The notes: a model not told the origin generated them from the letters alone. DNA of 64,000 nt from Mycocentrospora acerina (GCA_022701365.1 JAKUHH010000395.1:558001-622000); one strand, 5' to 3'. Shown: positions 10,714 through 22,576, numbered from the stretch's first letter. Translations and numbers: made by a program.

Positions 10714-12591
10714 ATGTTCAAGCATAGCTTAAATGAATTCATTGTGGATTCTTCCTCATCACCACCTTCACCTTCACAATTTTCGTCCTTACCACCTCCG
10801 CCGCCATGGTTACTCGCTCCACCACCACCACCTCCTGCTTTTAGCAATGGAACTTCCAAGGCTGATTCGGCAGTTCACGTTGGTGATGCCAGGAAGGCAC
10901 TTGAGAAAGAACAGGATGATTTGCGAGACTCACGGGATGAATATACTGGTCTCCGCTTTCATCTCCAATCAAAGCGGACAAGTCTCCGGAAGTTACGCGA
11001 AGAGACTGGAGCTAAGATTGGATCGTTAGAGAATCTACTTCGACAGCTGTTATACTCTCTCTCGATTGATGTACCACTAGCTATTCAGGTTACCGTTAAC
11101 GAAGCATCTTCTCTGAGAGATCGTCTTGGACTGCTTGAAGCCGAATATGACGAGAGTGAGGCGCAATATAATCGCATTGAATATCTGTACACAAATAAGG
11201 AGACACGATTCGTAGATCAATTACCAAATAGTCTCTTGGTTCAAAGCACGCCGTCTCAGAACTCTGCCGCGAATGTTGAGGCCGAGGATTTGACGCGCTT
11301 CGCTGACGGCGCTCTTGCAGAGGTGTATATACGGAAGAACAGAGTAGAGGCTGACTTGATCATGCCTTCAATCATAACTTCTGCATCTAGCCTCTCAGAA
11401 CTCCCACCCCTTGGTGATCCTGGCCAAATGCCTGAGCGGGCCAACTCGGTTGAAGATAATTGCAACAATGAGGATTCTCCAGCGCATGAAGATAGATTTG
11501 ATCCGACTACAGTTGAAGCTGAATGGAAGAAAAAGAGGAATCGTATCGACGACTGGCTCCTGGGCGTACTTTCTTGTTCGCACCTTCAAAAAGTGCACTT
11601 AAAAAGCGAACATACTTGGTGGCAGAGTGTGAAGGAGCACTGGAACGATGACTCTTCAGGGGCCCCGGATTTCCATACTGGCGACTCCACGGTCTCTCAA
11701 TATTCTGCCAATCTCCAAACGTCAACTCGGGATTCGAATAAACAAAAAATTACGGAAGCCGAGATGTTGAATATCTCTTCTCCTCTTATTTCTACTGTGG
11801 ATCCACCGAACTCAGCAAACTTGTCCGATAAGCGTACTGATGTTCATCCTGACATGGAATCTTCGTTGGTATCAAGGTCTTGTGCCCCTACATTACAGCA
11901 GCATGCTTCTTTCGGTGAGGCACGATCTGTGTTCACTGACCCAGCGAGTGTTTGCCATACGTCCTCATCAGATTTTCGCTCCCTGACAACGATGCTTTCT
12001 TCTTGCCCAAACCATGAGTCGTTGCAGTGCCAAGCACAAAGCAGGACATCCGTCTACGAAAGTGGCATGGAAAATATCGAGTTCCGGGTCACTTCGGTGG
12101 CAGAGAATGCGGAGGTAGATGCTCTAGACCCAATCCCGCTAGCCATAGCTATTCGAACTGCCGTGTCAGAAGAGGAAGTCCAGCTGTCACATGTCCCTAA
12201 AAGTCCTTTGACCGAGGACTTGTCGGGGAGTTTGGGCAACGAGCACAAAGATACCACCACTATTCCAGGGAGCAGCATCAATGACTATGTGTTGGTTCCA
12301 CATCAAGATCAGATAAAACCAAATCAAGAACGATTATCGCTGAGTCTTCAGCCGTCCATTCAACATCCATCAAATTCCAGGCCTTCATCTCCACTCAACC
12401 TGCGACGATGTCCTATTCCCCTTACCTTGAGAGGTAGTCCGTTTACAGCTTGGGGCCGAAACTCCTGCCCGATCCTCAAGTTTATGCCGTACAATTCACG
12501 CACGGTTGAGTCACAGGCATCATCCGATTTTTCCAATCAAACTCGTTATATCTACACTCGTAACCCTTCTACCGACAATGTGTGTGAGTAG
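10714..12591 (+). CDS. coiled-coil protein, family paired with DUF6590 (copy B)
   Basis: A single long open exon of about 625 aa from the first in-frame ATG; the frame is open upstream to 10564, so a 5' exon is possible. I do not recognise a named family. Residues 16-43 are rich in Ser and Pro, with poly-Pro runs. Residues about 58-165 are a charged heptad region including KALEKEQDDLRDSRDEY and RDRLGLLEAEYDESEAQ. Further on, KKKRNRIDDWLLGVLSCS resembles ERVKSWLGIPSISS in copy C, and LRDRLGLLEAEYDE resembles MARDQVGPLEAEYEP in the decayed copy at 21 kb. The C-terminal half is Ser/Thr-rich and probably disordered. There is no signal peptide or membrane segment. It is head-to-head with DUF6590 copy A. 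Confidence 0.75.
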   Translation: MFKHSLNEFIVDSSSSPPSPSQFSSLPPPPPWLLAPPPPPPAFSNGTSKADSAVHVGDARKALEKEQDDLRDSRDEYTGLRFHLQSKRTSLRKLREETGAKIGSLENLLRQLLYSLSIDVPLAIQVTVNEASSLRDRLGLLEAEYDESEAQYNRIEYLYTNKETRFVDQLPNSLLVQSTPSQNSAANVEAEDLTRFADGALAEVYIRKNRVEADLIMPSIITSASSLSELPPLGDPGQMPERANSVEDNCNNEDSPAHEDRFDPTTVEAEWKKKRNRIDDWLLGVLSCSHLQKVHLKSEHTWWQSVKEHWNDDSSGAPDFHTGDSTVSQYSANLQTSTRDSNKQKITEAEMLNISSPLISTVDPPNSANLSDKRTDVHPDMESSLVSRSCAPTLQQHASFGEARSVFTDPASVCHTSSSDFRSLTTMLSSCPNHESLQCQAQSRTSVYESGMENIEFRVTSVAENAEVDALDPIPLAIAIRTAVSEEEVQLSHVPKSPLTEDLSGSLGNEHKDTTTIPGSSINDYVLVPHQDQIKPNQERLSLSLQPSIQHPSNSRPSSPLNLRRCPIPLTLRGSPFTAWGRNSCPILKFMPYNSRTVESQASSDFSNQTRYIYTRNPSTDNVCE

Positions 12592-12947
12592 TCTGTTCTA
12601 GTAATATCTCTTCGCCTCTCCTATCTTTTTTTTTGATTGAATCATTTTGGCGGGGTTGAAATCACTGTTTTCCTTCAAATCCATAGAAAGTGTAGCAATT
12701 CGTTGTGGAATTGTTTGTTTTCTCTTCAGATGAATTCTTTTTTTGTCATCAGTGTTTCGGCTATTTACTAGTCCCAGAATTTGCAGGACCATATCTCAAG
12801 TTTGGGAAGCAAATGTAGATTTTTATTTCCAACGCTGTGGAAAAAGTTTTTCATTTTCAATCAATCTTAGTCTGAGAATATGTTAGTATATTTCTGTTCT
12901 GGTTCAAAGATTCTTAAACATCACTTTCAAACGTCTTGAATGCACCT
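12592..12947. other. short intergenic
   Basis: About 350 AT-rich bases with T-runs; probably the 3' end of the coiled-coil gene. No gene recognised. Confidence 0.35.
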
Positions 12948-13515
12948 TTAGGTGCTGGAACGTTGCGAGATGTTCACAATCTGTAACCGAACAACTCTGC
13001 AACAGGCATATTGCTCAATGTATTCGTAATCGTCTTGATTCACAATTTTGACAGCCACTACGAAACCTTCCACGGAACCGCCACTAGGCCTATCGTACGG
13101 GGGGAATGTGAGATCATTGCTGGGAAGGAAGTATGAGATATCTCCGAAAAGGAAGACTCATTCGTGTCAACAGATCCAAGGGCTGTTGACGAATTAGGAC
13201 ACATGATTTTTTTCTACTGGTAACGTCATCCTGTGAAATCCCGCTTGACCTTCAATCCTCTTTTTTGACTCCCACTCTCAGTGTTGCCTTCAGAGGAAAT
13301 TTGGAAATGTCTCTTAACTATTACTTATCAGGAGTTAATCACCCATGTGAAAAGGTAAGATCCCTCCATTCAACTGCACCTAATCTCCTGCACAACTATA
13401 TCTCACATTGCAACTCAAGGCAAAGACATCCGAGGCCATCTTTGTATGCCTTGTAGGTGCATGGCGCCTCCAAACTCACCAGAATAGCATTCCCTTGTGC
13501 CGTGTATACCTTCAT
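12948..13515 (-). pseudogene. unrecognised coding stretch, probably decayed
   Basis: On the minus strand an ATG at 13515 opens a coding-like frame (MKVYTAQGNAILVSLEAPC, 39 codons), followed by a GTGAGA donor. Further on comes a frame containing KRHFQISSEGNTESGSQKRG, and finally FLFGDISYFLPSND to VVRLQIVNISQRSST with a stop at 12948. The segments are in different frames. I could join the first two with plausible GT-AG signals, but not the last without crossing TGA codons. I do not recognise a family. It may be an intact multi-exon gene with an intron I missed, or a decayed one. Confidence 0.3.
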
Positions 13516-15361
13516 GCGACATGGGAAGTTTGAAAAAATTCACACATGGAAAAGCTATTGGTGTAAAGTGCACCATGACGTGGTTGATCAAAATGTCCTG
13601 TAACACATCTCCAGAGCTTGACCATGCAGGTTTCGAAAACTCTACCCCGCTCCTGGGCTGCAACTCCTAGCCTTGAAGCGGCACATGTGGAAATCAGCCT
13701 TTCTCTGTCCGTCGAACCAATTTCCAAGAACTAAATGATGCTAGGCGACAGGCTTGACTATGGCCAATGGCGGAATAAGATAGCGCGGCAAGAGCGACGA
13801 AAGATTGATCAAGGGGTAGCAAGGGACGAGAAATATCATTTCAACGCGACTAAAGCGGCGAGGCAACTACAATGGCTTGCTCCGTATGCTCGGTATTATT
13901 CGTAATCGGCCTTCGGAAGGTCCCAAACGAATCGTTTTCTCTCGGCTCCACTCCAAACTGGCCTCAATGGCTGCAACCACGAAATGACACGCGGTTGAGT
14001 AAAGTTGTTCTCAGTTGATTAATCGCAAGTTCCTTTTCTCAGCCTAGTGAAGGCGCACATATATCCCCTTATCGGAGCGCATAACAGGTGCAGCTCGCTT
14101 CCACATGCCAACGAATTTTAGGCGTGGGACTGCGGCTCTGGGTCATGAGAGCACGGCATGATAGGGTTGACCGAATACCCGATATGATTAACAGGTTATT
14201 GCCGAACATATCCGTCCTGTTTATTTTCTGCTAATATGAAGAGCCGAGTGTGAACTCATATTTGACTCTAAAGGGTCAGGCAGCAGAGGCATGCATGCAC
14301 AAATGGTCAAGTGGTTTTCAGCCTGCTTGCCTACATTGCACTCTAAAAAATACGTCATACCCAATGAACTGAGCAATCTTTTAACTTACGACCTGTCACA
14401 AGGCTGAGCCAAACAAACCAGGTTGCATTGCTCGTGTGACGTGGGGTGTTCCGGTCTTGCTCGCATATCATACGAAGTAAGAGCCGCCTTCCTGATTCGT
14501 CTTGCAATCTTCGGGAAATTGTTCCGCAGGCGTCATGTTCTCCAAGTACAACCCAAGATCATAGTTCTTATACAGATGTTGAGGACCAATGAAATGCGGC
14601 CATTCTACGTGACCATGGATTGCATTTTTGATGTGAACATCGTCGTCGTCGTCACAAGCAAAGCGTCTACCTAAACGGAGCATGATATGACTCCGTTTGC
14701 CATAAACATACTGACGAACGAGTAGCAGGCATACATCATGAAACATGCATAAGCCCGGAGATGGATTCCATAACTGGATATCAGCTGCTTCAGCCAGCTT
14801 CGGCTATCTTGTGCTTGTGCATGCAGACCGTATCGGGTTTGCAGTAGATGCCCACCCACTTCGTCTTGGGGCAATGTGTACCGACATAGTTCAGGGAATA
14901 ACATGTTGTAAATAACCAGTTGTGAAGTAGGCTCCGTTTCGACTTGAAATTTTTAGAAGTATTTGAATTTGCACTTGGTAATAAGTCTTGGAGTGGATTT
15001 CTCATTTTAGCGCTTGCGATATCAATAACGAGTGAGCACTGCTACCAAGGCTGAGTTTATAAAGGCGTGCTTATTTGATTCGTCGATACTTGCTTTGCCT
15101 GACGCATTTGCATTAGATGCTTGCTTTTGCAGCCACCGTACAGATTTATTGATCAAAGTTTGGTCAAACTCAATATTCTCGAAGCTGAACGGTAATGTGA
15201 AACTGGTAAAGCTATAATTGGGTTGAATATGAAAGCAACTAGGATGTGAACAGATATTTGCGTTATCAAGGAAATATTGCAGGAGGTGTGACATCGTAGT
15301 ATGGACGTGGCAAGTAGGCATTGGAATGAGAAGAACAACACATACATTCAACGCCAGCCTT
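13516..15361. other. gene-poor region
   Basis: About 1.8 kb without a gene I can support. Several minus-strand frames of 60-120 codons exist at 14468-15005 and 15022-15381, but none has recognisable motifs or a convincing exon chain. No repeats or RNA genes seen. Confidence 0.35.
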
Positions 15362-16567
15362 TTACACATTGTAATTCTCAAGTATGCAATAGCAATCTCC
15401 TAAAGGTGTCGAGGCCGACTCTTGTAACAAATCTGCAAGCCTCGATGATCCAGGAGGAGGTCCGGTTGTCCATTCTGGTTCCCCGTGAGCTATAGCTCCA
15501 TTTATGTCGGCGTGTACTGTTACTGAAGAACGCCCCGTTTCTGATATGCTTGATACAGCGGACCAGGAACCTGTAGCGGATTCTTGATGCACATGGTTAT
15601 CTTCGGGTAAATATTGAGAACTAATCGATGGTATACCGAGCCAGCTCTTAACGCGTTCCTGAGTGCTGAAGAAGGTGTCGATTGCATTGTATTGTATGGG
15701 CTGAGCTTGATCACGCTCAACAGAAAGCCTAGTTGAAACATTTGGGCATGAAGGCTCGAGGTTTGATAGCACGTTAGGCAAGGCAGGCTCTTCAAACTCG
15801 ACTCCTTTTTCGTGACACCTGAATTTTAGTTGTGCCAAACTGGCGCGTGCAATTTCGAGATCATTTTGTAGTCGATCCCGTTCTTCTCCGCGCTCTCCGA
15901 AGAATACCATATCGTTAGACATCTCGATATCTCCATCGGCTCTTAGAAGCTCCCTTTGATTAAGTTCCTTCTTAAGAGAGTACTCGAAAGTGTTCAGTCG
16001 TTCAAGACATATACGAAAATCTCCCATACAAGAATAGAGCTCATTTCGAATTGATACATGTTCCTCGGCAAAAATTTGGATTGGCGCAGGGTGCTGTTCA
16101 ATTTCAGGAAGTGGTTGAGATTTGACCAATTGTTCTTGTTGTCTGGAATTCTCGTCTTGAAGACCACGATATAATTCTCCCTCAAGTTGGAAAAGCTCAT
16201 CCTCTTGACTTAGTAAAATTTCCTCCAATGCTTGGGCTCTTTGGCGCCTGAGAACAAGCTCTTCTCGGGCTGCACACAGCTCTTCTGATACACAATCTAT
16301 TGAGGTCACTGATTTCGGAGAGAGTCCCGAAAATTTGCCAGATTTGACGAGGTTGGTGAATTTACTAACAGCTTCAAGAAATACATCTTCTTGCTTCGCA
16401 TATCTTGCTTTCTCCTTCTGAACACTCGGGCGGGTAATGAGAAACATTTCACGCAGGCGTGTTAGTCGCTCCTGTAGAGGAACCAGTGTGTGACTTGGTG
16501 ATGAAGTCTTCGAAATCCTGCTGACCTGCTCTGAATCTGTGCCAGATCGGTTCAGTGCTGCGGACAT
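15362..16567 (-). CDS. coiled-coil protein, family paired with DUF6590 (copy C)
   Basis: A single-exon frame of 401 codons starting at ATG 16567. Not a named family. Residues about 30-220 are rich in Glu, Lys, Gln and Leu with coiled-coil character (PLQERLTRLREMFL, SEELCAAREELVLRRQRAQ, EDELFQLEGELYRG). A later segment ERVKSWLGIPSISSQYL resembles NRIDDWLLGVLSCSHLQ of copy B, which supports common descent. The end is Ser-rich and polar. There is no signal peptide or transmembrane helix, so it should be cytosolic or nuclear. It is head-to-head with DUF6590 copy D, 537 bases apart, repeating the arrangement of the pair at 9-12.6 kb. Confidence 0.75.
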   Translation of the reverse strand: MSAALNRSGTDSEQVSRISKTSSPSHTLVPLQERLTRLREMFLITRPSVQKEKARYAKQEDVFLEAVSKFTNLVKSGKFSGLSPKSVTSIDCVSEELCAAREELVLRRQRAQALEEILLSQEDELFQLEGELYRGLQDENSRQQEQLVKSQPLPEIEQHPAPIQIFAEEHVSIRNELYSCMGDFRICLERLNTFEYSLKKELNQRELLRADGDIEMSNDMVFFGERGEERDRLQNDLEIARASLAQLKFRCHEKGVEFEEPALPNVLSNLEPSCPNVSTRLSVERDQAQPIQYNAIDTFFSTQERVKSWLGIPSISSQYLPEDNHVHQESATGSWSAVSSISETGRSSVTVHADINGAIAHGEPEWTTGPPPGSSRLADLLQESASTPLGDCYCILENYNV

Positions 16568-17104
16568 TGGTAAACATCTGTTGCGTGACGAATGCGTGAA
16601 CTCCTAGTTCTGGTTGGTCTAATCGCCCAGAAATATATGAGGAAAATTTTGCTGCTTCGATTCATCGCTACCGCGTAGCCTTCCCACATGCAAGTGGTGA
16701 TAAGTAGGGCTTGAGTTGAATGTGGTTGCATGTGGACATGTTACAAAAGTACTTACGATGAAACAGCATTCAATTCAAAATGTAACCAAATTCAGAGAGG
16801 AATAAAATCTGCAAGTTAGACTGGTTTGTTGTGTGCACAAGTTAAACAGACGGAGTTGCGCAGTCATCGTGAAAGCCAGCCACCCTGCGGCAGGCTAGCG
16901 AGAATTCAATAACGTGCATAAATGAGTTGTCACCGGGTCGAGACGATCGCAAGCGCCAAAAAGCATTGCCAGGTCATCTGAAAAACAATCTATCCAGGCA
17001 TAATGCCATCTTGGACCCCGCTTTTGAGCCGCATCACATGTGGCTAGGATCTAGGTATTTAGCTGGCAAAGTATAACATACAAACCAAACTTTGCTACAT
17101 TTCA
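16568..17104. other. shared upstream region of second divergent pair
   Basis: 537 bases between the start codons of the coiled-coil gene (minus) and the DUF6590 gene (plus). It should hold both promoters. No specific site recognised. Confidence 0.5.
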
Positions 17105-18287
17105 ATGGGTTTCACAAAATGGGAATTTGACTCAGTGCGAGGGTTCTACTACTATTATGATCCTGACAAAAGTTGCTATATCTATACAGACGGTACTGAG
17201 ATACTACTAGCCCGCCCTGCCATAGAGTATGAGCACAATCACAATCGAAATGTGAGCGAAGCAAGTAGTAATCAGAGCGTACCCTCCCAGCTATCTGTCG
17301 ACAACAGTCCACCTGCGATCCCACACGGAAGTAACCAATTTGGACTGCCTCAAAATGAACACTTATCTCACGCAAACCACCGACTTCAAACGTTAAATTC
17401 TGGCGAAAATCTAGACACCACGCAGACAATTGATCACCCCACTGAAGTTTTGAACCAGAGACAATTCGTGCACCAACCAGCTGCAAACAGTATCGCACCA
17501 AGTGACTCAGAAAGGTTGCAAAAAGTCGGACGTATCGTCGAGCCGCCAAATTCTCAAACGATACCAACGGATCTTCAGCAGTTAAATATAACACCGCGTT
17601 TGAGACTTAGGGCCACCCCAGGAGACTCTGAGAGTCTTGACCCTAGTAAGCAAGCATTACTCGTCAATCAAGAACTGAAACTGACCAAGTTTAAGGCTTT
17701 TATATCCGAAGACCGGGGTATATGTTCTTCAGGACGGGGAAGATCTTCAAGGTCTTGTGGCCAGAACTCGCAGGTGATGTAACACAGAACATGACCATCG
17801 CTACCACATCTCGATTTCCTGATGAAAATATATTCTGTAAAATCAGATGGTTTGTTGTGATTCGAGAGGGTCTTGACTGCAGTACTTGTTTGTGAGTATT
17901 CTGAAAATTGCTTTAATTGTCCAATAAATCTAACTTGCAAGATCAATTCAAACTTATGGTAATAGAGGCGTCCCTCTGAATAAAAATAAAAATCACCACG
18001 CTATCATGTTCACTGGAGCTACAGCGCCACAACCATTACCATCAGAGCAACCTGTAAATGGCGAATATGGAATGGGTACTCCTATCAAAGTGGAACCTGC
18101 ACGACCATGGGACAGGATGGATCCTCTTTCAAGAGTGAATTTTCTTAAAGTCTATACTGTAGAGCACAATGTCAAAGTTGAAGATTTTGGGAAAGTGCGC
18201 CCAATGTGGGAAGAGATATTTTTGTCACAGTTTTACGGAAACTGGAGGATTCAGTGGTGCGGAGGCCTGCCACCAGCTACTCGATGA
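17105..18287 (+). CDS. DUF6590 domain protein (copy D)
   Basis: Three exons fit: 17105-17645, 17696-17891 and 17942-18287. The two 50-nt introns have GTAAGC and GTGAGT donors, CTGAC and CTAAC branch points and AAG acceptors; the product is about 360 aa. The N-terminus KWEFDSVRGFYYYYDPD is the aromatic-rich motif often found before DUF6590. A polar linker (residues about 40-175) follows. The spliced domain reads FYIRRPGYMFFRTGKIFKVL, ELAGD, IRWFVVIREGLDCSTCL, TYGNRGVPL, HHAIMFTG, then DRMDPLSRVNFLKVYTVEHN, VKVEDFGKVRP. The match to DUF6590 is stronger than in copy A. Function is unknown. It is head-to-head with coiled-coil copy C. Confidence 0.85.
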
Positions 18288-20403
18288 TCATGGTACAGAT
18301 GCTGTCAGATTTACCAATGACCGGCAGCCTCTAGTTCACCATCGACCCTAACATACGTATTCATGACCTATTTTAAAACAGAAAGAGTTGGTTCTATGCA
18401 GCGACTTGGCATTTCATTATTCAAGAAAGCCATTCTAAATTGTTATGTTAATTTGTTCATGTTTGCTTTTTCAAGCCATAATTTTACAACCTTTGGTGTT
18501 AGTATTCGGAATTAGGAATAAGTTGAGCATTGTAATCTGTTAATTCAATTTCAAATCTTGATAACTAGTGATTTTCTTAATATACGTAGAGTCATTTCAT
18601 CATACTACTCATTTACGGATAGACACACGAGCTTTCACTGAGACTGGAATATTCCGTGAACCGTTTTTAGGAAAAAATCAAGTGTTTTGCTAAGTGGATA
18701 CTATCACGATGATTTTCATCAATAGCTCCCATAGTGGGGGTATGGAGATCTGGAGCTCACACATGACCAGGTCATTTTGAGACTGAGTTGGCTCAAAATT
18801 TCAAGCCATGTCGTAGACTAGAAAATTATTTGAGAGGGGACGGGTTTCGTTTGCATTTTATAGAAGTGAAAGTGAATATGAAAACTGAGAAGATACGGTT
18901 CCTCCTAGCGCACATTTAGCAAGTTTCCGGTCTGAATCCCAGCAATCGTGGTCTGTTTGTTTTGGGCTAGAATCTATGTGTCGCTTCATGAGGTTTCTTG
19001 AAGCTGCATGAAGCTACTCAAGGTATGATGCGCACACATATTCTTGAAGACATGTACGCTCAGATATTTGGTACGTTACAATCTTAAACTCAGGCAGACA
19101 CGGATGTAAAATTGTGGACAGCGTAAAAAACGTAATCCTCACTCGCTTGAGAAGTGGGAGACTGCAAAGTATTCAATTGACCTATGAAATTATTACATAC
19201 TCGACTCCCAAATTTCCCAGCAGGCTTCGAAACTCCGCTTCTATGGTATTTAACTATCAGAAGAAATGCAAATTTTGACCACTTTCCTAAAACGGCTCAG
19301 GTGTAGCTGTACGATCTAGCCTCGTGCAGATAGCCTGTCAAGTCAAGGTGCATGCCAAATATCATATTCCCCGAATATGCCCAAGTTGTTGAGTGGACGC
19401 ATGTGATAAAGCCATAATGTTCCACCGTCCAGTCTAGACCTTAATATATGGCCAATTGTTTTCCCCGTTAAACCATTTGACCTTTCGAAGTTTTAGTTGC
19501 TACCTAGTAGCTGGCCTATAGGAGTTCTTTTTAGCCACAAATTCTCTGCGATTACAATGAGTCACACAAGTTGAACTTTAAAGCTGTATTGGAAAAACTT
19601 TAAATGTGGAGTCACGGCCGAGATTGCAGTGTCATTTCAAAAAACGCTCTTGATTGGCAGAACTTTGGGTGGAGAATCATACAAACATGACCTTCATGCA
19701 TGCAAAAAGTATGCAGCTTACACGCATCCCACTACCAGGTTCATACAGAGCTACATGATCGAGCCACAATTGTATCTTGCTAATTACTCAAACGTCGAGA
19801 TTGTGAATACAGGTATTTTGCAGATTACAAGCCATATTCTAAATATTACTGATCAACTGCATTTGACTAACCATTATACGTGGATCGGAATATAGCCAAT
19901 GCTTTAGTATAAAACCATGAAATTATTGGTTCATACAACTTTACGTAAGGATAACAGAACGTTAAACTCTACATCTGCCGTCCAAAATCTTCGTTTGCGT
20001 GGGGAGCAGATTTACCTCTCTTTTGTAAGATAATCTCTTTCGGTATCTGAGCTACACCGAAATCGACCCGCGCTGATGAAATTTTGATTCAGAATTTACG
20101 CTATCTACATTGGCATCATTAATATGCCTGATTATCTGCGTATAGCTTCCATCCTTAAAGGACCCATGGTGATACGACTAATTTTGTCGAAGCATATCCT
20201 TTAATCATTCACTGAATACAAATCCCACCCATGTGAGATGTCGGGCGCGTATTGTATAACTTGTATCTTCAATGCATGGGCCTCTCGAGATGACAGACGC
20301 AGTTGATAAGACATCCATTTGTTGATCTTATTGCGAGTGCTTTCAAGTATAGTTAACCAGTCAAATCCAACTGTGTTTCGTTGTTGTCGTCTTTTAAGAT
20401 TAA
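18288..20403. other. AT-rich gene desert
   Basis: About 2.1 kb, AT-rich, with no gene, RNA or repeat that I can support. The longest frame (19629-19895, 88 codons) has no recognisable features. Confidence 0.4.
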
Positions 20404-21542
20404 TCAGGTCTCAGACTCTTTGACGTCTGGACCGAAGCTGAATACTTCCAGAGGGACTTTTGGACTATTGGATAGTTAAAACAAGGTATTAGCAGCAATT
20501 CCATTAAGAGTCTGCGAGATGTGGTGATTTCGTCCGTCAGGATCAGAGGCAGGGATTTGAGGGACGTCCTCAGCCTTAATATTTCCAAAAAGTCCTGTGG
20601 GAATCTCTGATCGCATATTTCTCTCGATTGTGGTGTTGCTGAATCGATTAGACGGGTTTTCTAGTGTATCCGATGACCAGGCTACCTTTCTTGTCTCCGG
20701 TCCCTAGCGAGCAGACGTAGTTTTGTTCTTGTCGTTTTCATTTTCAACTCGCAAATGTAGCTGACCAATTCTAATCCGGCCATCAACAAGCGTTCCATGA
20801 AATGATTCGGATTTAATGAGCTTATTTGTACAAGTCATATTGTTGCTTTCTTCGGAAACTGAGTTTGCACATTCATACTCAATTTGGAAGGGCGTACTCT
20901 GTTGCGTCGTCGAGAACTCTCTTAGTTTAAAGAGGTCTTCGAAAAGATGTTCTAAATCTCCAGATTTCCCTCACAAACCCCGCTCTTTTGAACCTAGCTC
21001 CACCTCCTAAGGCTCATACTCTGCCTCTAAAGGCCCAACCTGATCACGCGCCATCTGCGCCGCCTCGAAGAATTTCACCAACGTTGCACCGTTCGGGTCA
21101 ACAGTATCGGTCATATGTTTGTGTAGGTAATCAACGAAGAGCATACCATAGCTCGAGACGCGCTCTCGCAAAACCCTCAATTCCTGGCGCTTCTCTTGGA
21201 CGGCCAGATGCATCATGGACACTTCTCCTTGCATTTAAAAACCCCGGAGAGCTTATCCAGTAATTTCTTGTATAGGCTATAGGATACTTCATTTACATAT
21301 TGGTCAATTTCTGTCCGCGGATTCCAGAGACTTGGTGGTCGTGGCACAGCCAAAACTGGTGTACTACCACTTATGTGAGCATGTGAATACGTACCTGGCA
21401 TCTATACAGTCTCTCGTCTATTCAATTTAGTAATGCAGCAAGTTCCTCCTCGAATTGTTTCTTCACAGCATTTTTTTCTTGGAGACGAATATTGTACAGG
21501 AGAGGATTTAAATCTTTCTCTTTACTCCTAAGCACATCATGG
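20404..21542 (-). pseudogene. decayed coiled-coil protein gene of the copy B/C family
   Basis: On the minus strand, coding-like sequence starts near 21542 (DVLRSKEKDLNPLLYN, then EKNAVKKQFEEELAALLN). It continues after probable introns into HLAVQEKRQELRVLRERV, MARDQVGPLEAEYEP and HLFEDLFKLREFSTTQQ, ending at 20404. In one continuous frame there are stop codons at 21009 (TAG), 20973 (TGA), 20706 (TAG) and 20478 (TAA) before a final TGA at 20406. Each differs from a Gln or Arg codon by one C-to-T change. The LEAEYEP segment aligns with LEAEYDE in the gene at 10714. Coding-like composition persists between the stops, so this is a recently inactivated relative. Confidence 0.65.
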
Positions 21543-22576
21543 CTATAAAAGTACCTACCTAGTTCTGTCACTTATATTCCATTACTGAAATTTGCCGAGT
21601 TGTTCATAGATCTGCAGGCATTGTTCTGCATCTCGCTGCATGATCTGACTACATATAAGAGAAAAGAAATTCATTTCATAACCATCCTTGTTTGAAATTT
21701 ACTAAAGTAATGAATATTAATGCACAGGAGGTTTTGAAAGTTTCGTAGCGCTTCGAAGTCCATTTTTTTCTCTGCAAAATTGAGAAAAATTTCGATCACA
21801 AGACTTTCCTCTGATTCTTGCGAAAATTGTATACGGAAACATGTTGTCTTCTCTGGCACTGGTAGTTATTCTGTAAATCCTTTCTTAGTTTTCTGCTAGT
21901 TTAACGTTTTGCTTTTGATCCTTTTGTTGCCCGCTCACCACTTCACGCGCCAAAAGTATGCATCACATGTTGAAATTATTTCCATCTCAGATTGATCCTC
22001 GCTCCGTTTGTTGGGCAGATCCGACTTTTGGTGACGAAGTATGTTTTAGCGCTACTGTATCCTGTTAAGGCGCTAGATTTAAGGCCCCGATCCGCGAGAC
22101 ATCCTAAGCTTAGAAAAGGCCAGCGGTTATCGAACACCCGGATAAGTATTAATGCACACCCATGAGCGACCCTTCATAACTGGGTATGGTCAATGATATT
22201 GCAGCAAGAATGAACTTCCCACCAAACATATTCTGTTTTCATCACGAACACTTCTTTCTCTCTCGCTTCTTGTTGGGTAACTTTTGTAGGTCTTTAGAAG
22301 TCATTATTACACAGTCCATTAGTTTATGCATTAATTAACAGGAGTTTCAAATACCAAAAGTCTTCCTGGTGCTATATATTTGTAGGGAAAGCAAAAATCA
22401 ACATATGTGGGTGCCGGCTAGCCCTTTTAAGGGTGCTTGATAAATATCATCCCGGCTAAGCATTCGTGGCGCCTATTGATTCTCTGAGCCCCTCCTAACT
22501 CCCTCCATAACTCATCCACACGGCGTCCACGGGACCGTAAGAACTCCGAAATCAAAAGGACAGAAAAGTTACCTCG
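21543..22576. other. intergenic before phytochrome-like gene
   Basis: About 1 kb without a supported gene. A minus-strand frame at 21671-21859 is rich in Glu, Phe and Lys and could be a 5' exon of the decayed coiled-coil gene. The rest should include the promoter of the gene at 22577. Confidence 0.35.

Noticed and set aside
17696..17790. Frameshift or pseudogene reading of DUF6590 copy D
   Set aside because: At first the domain seemed to be in another frame with a run of G bases as the cause. A 50-nt intron (17646-17695) with a proper donor and branch point restores the frame, so no mutation is needed.
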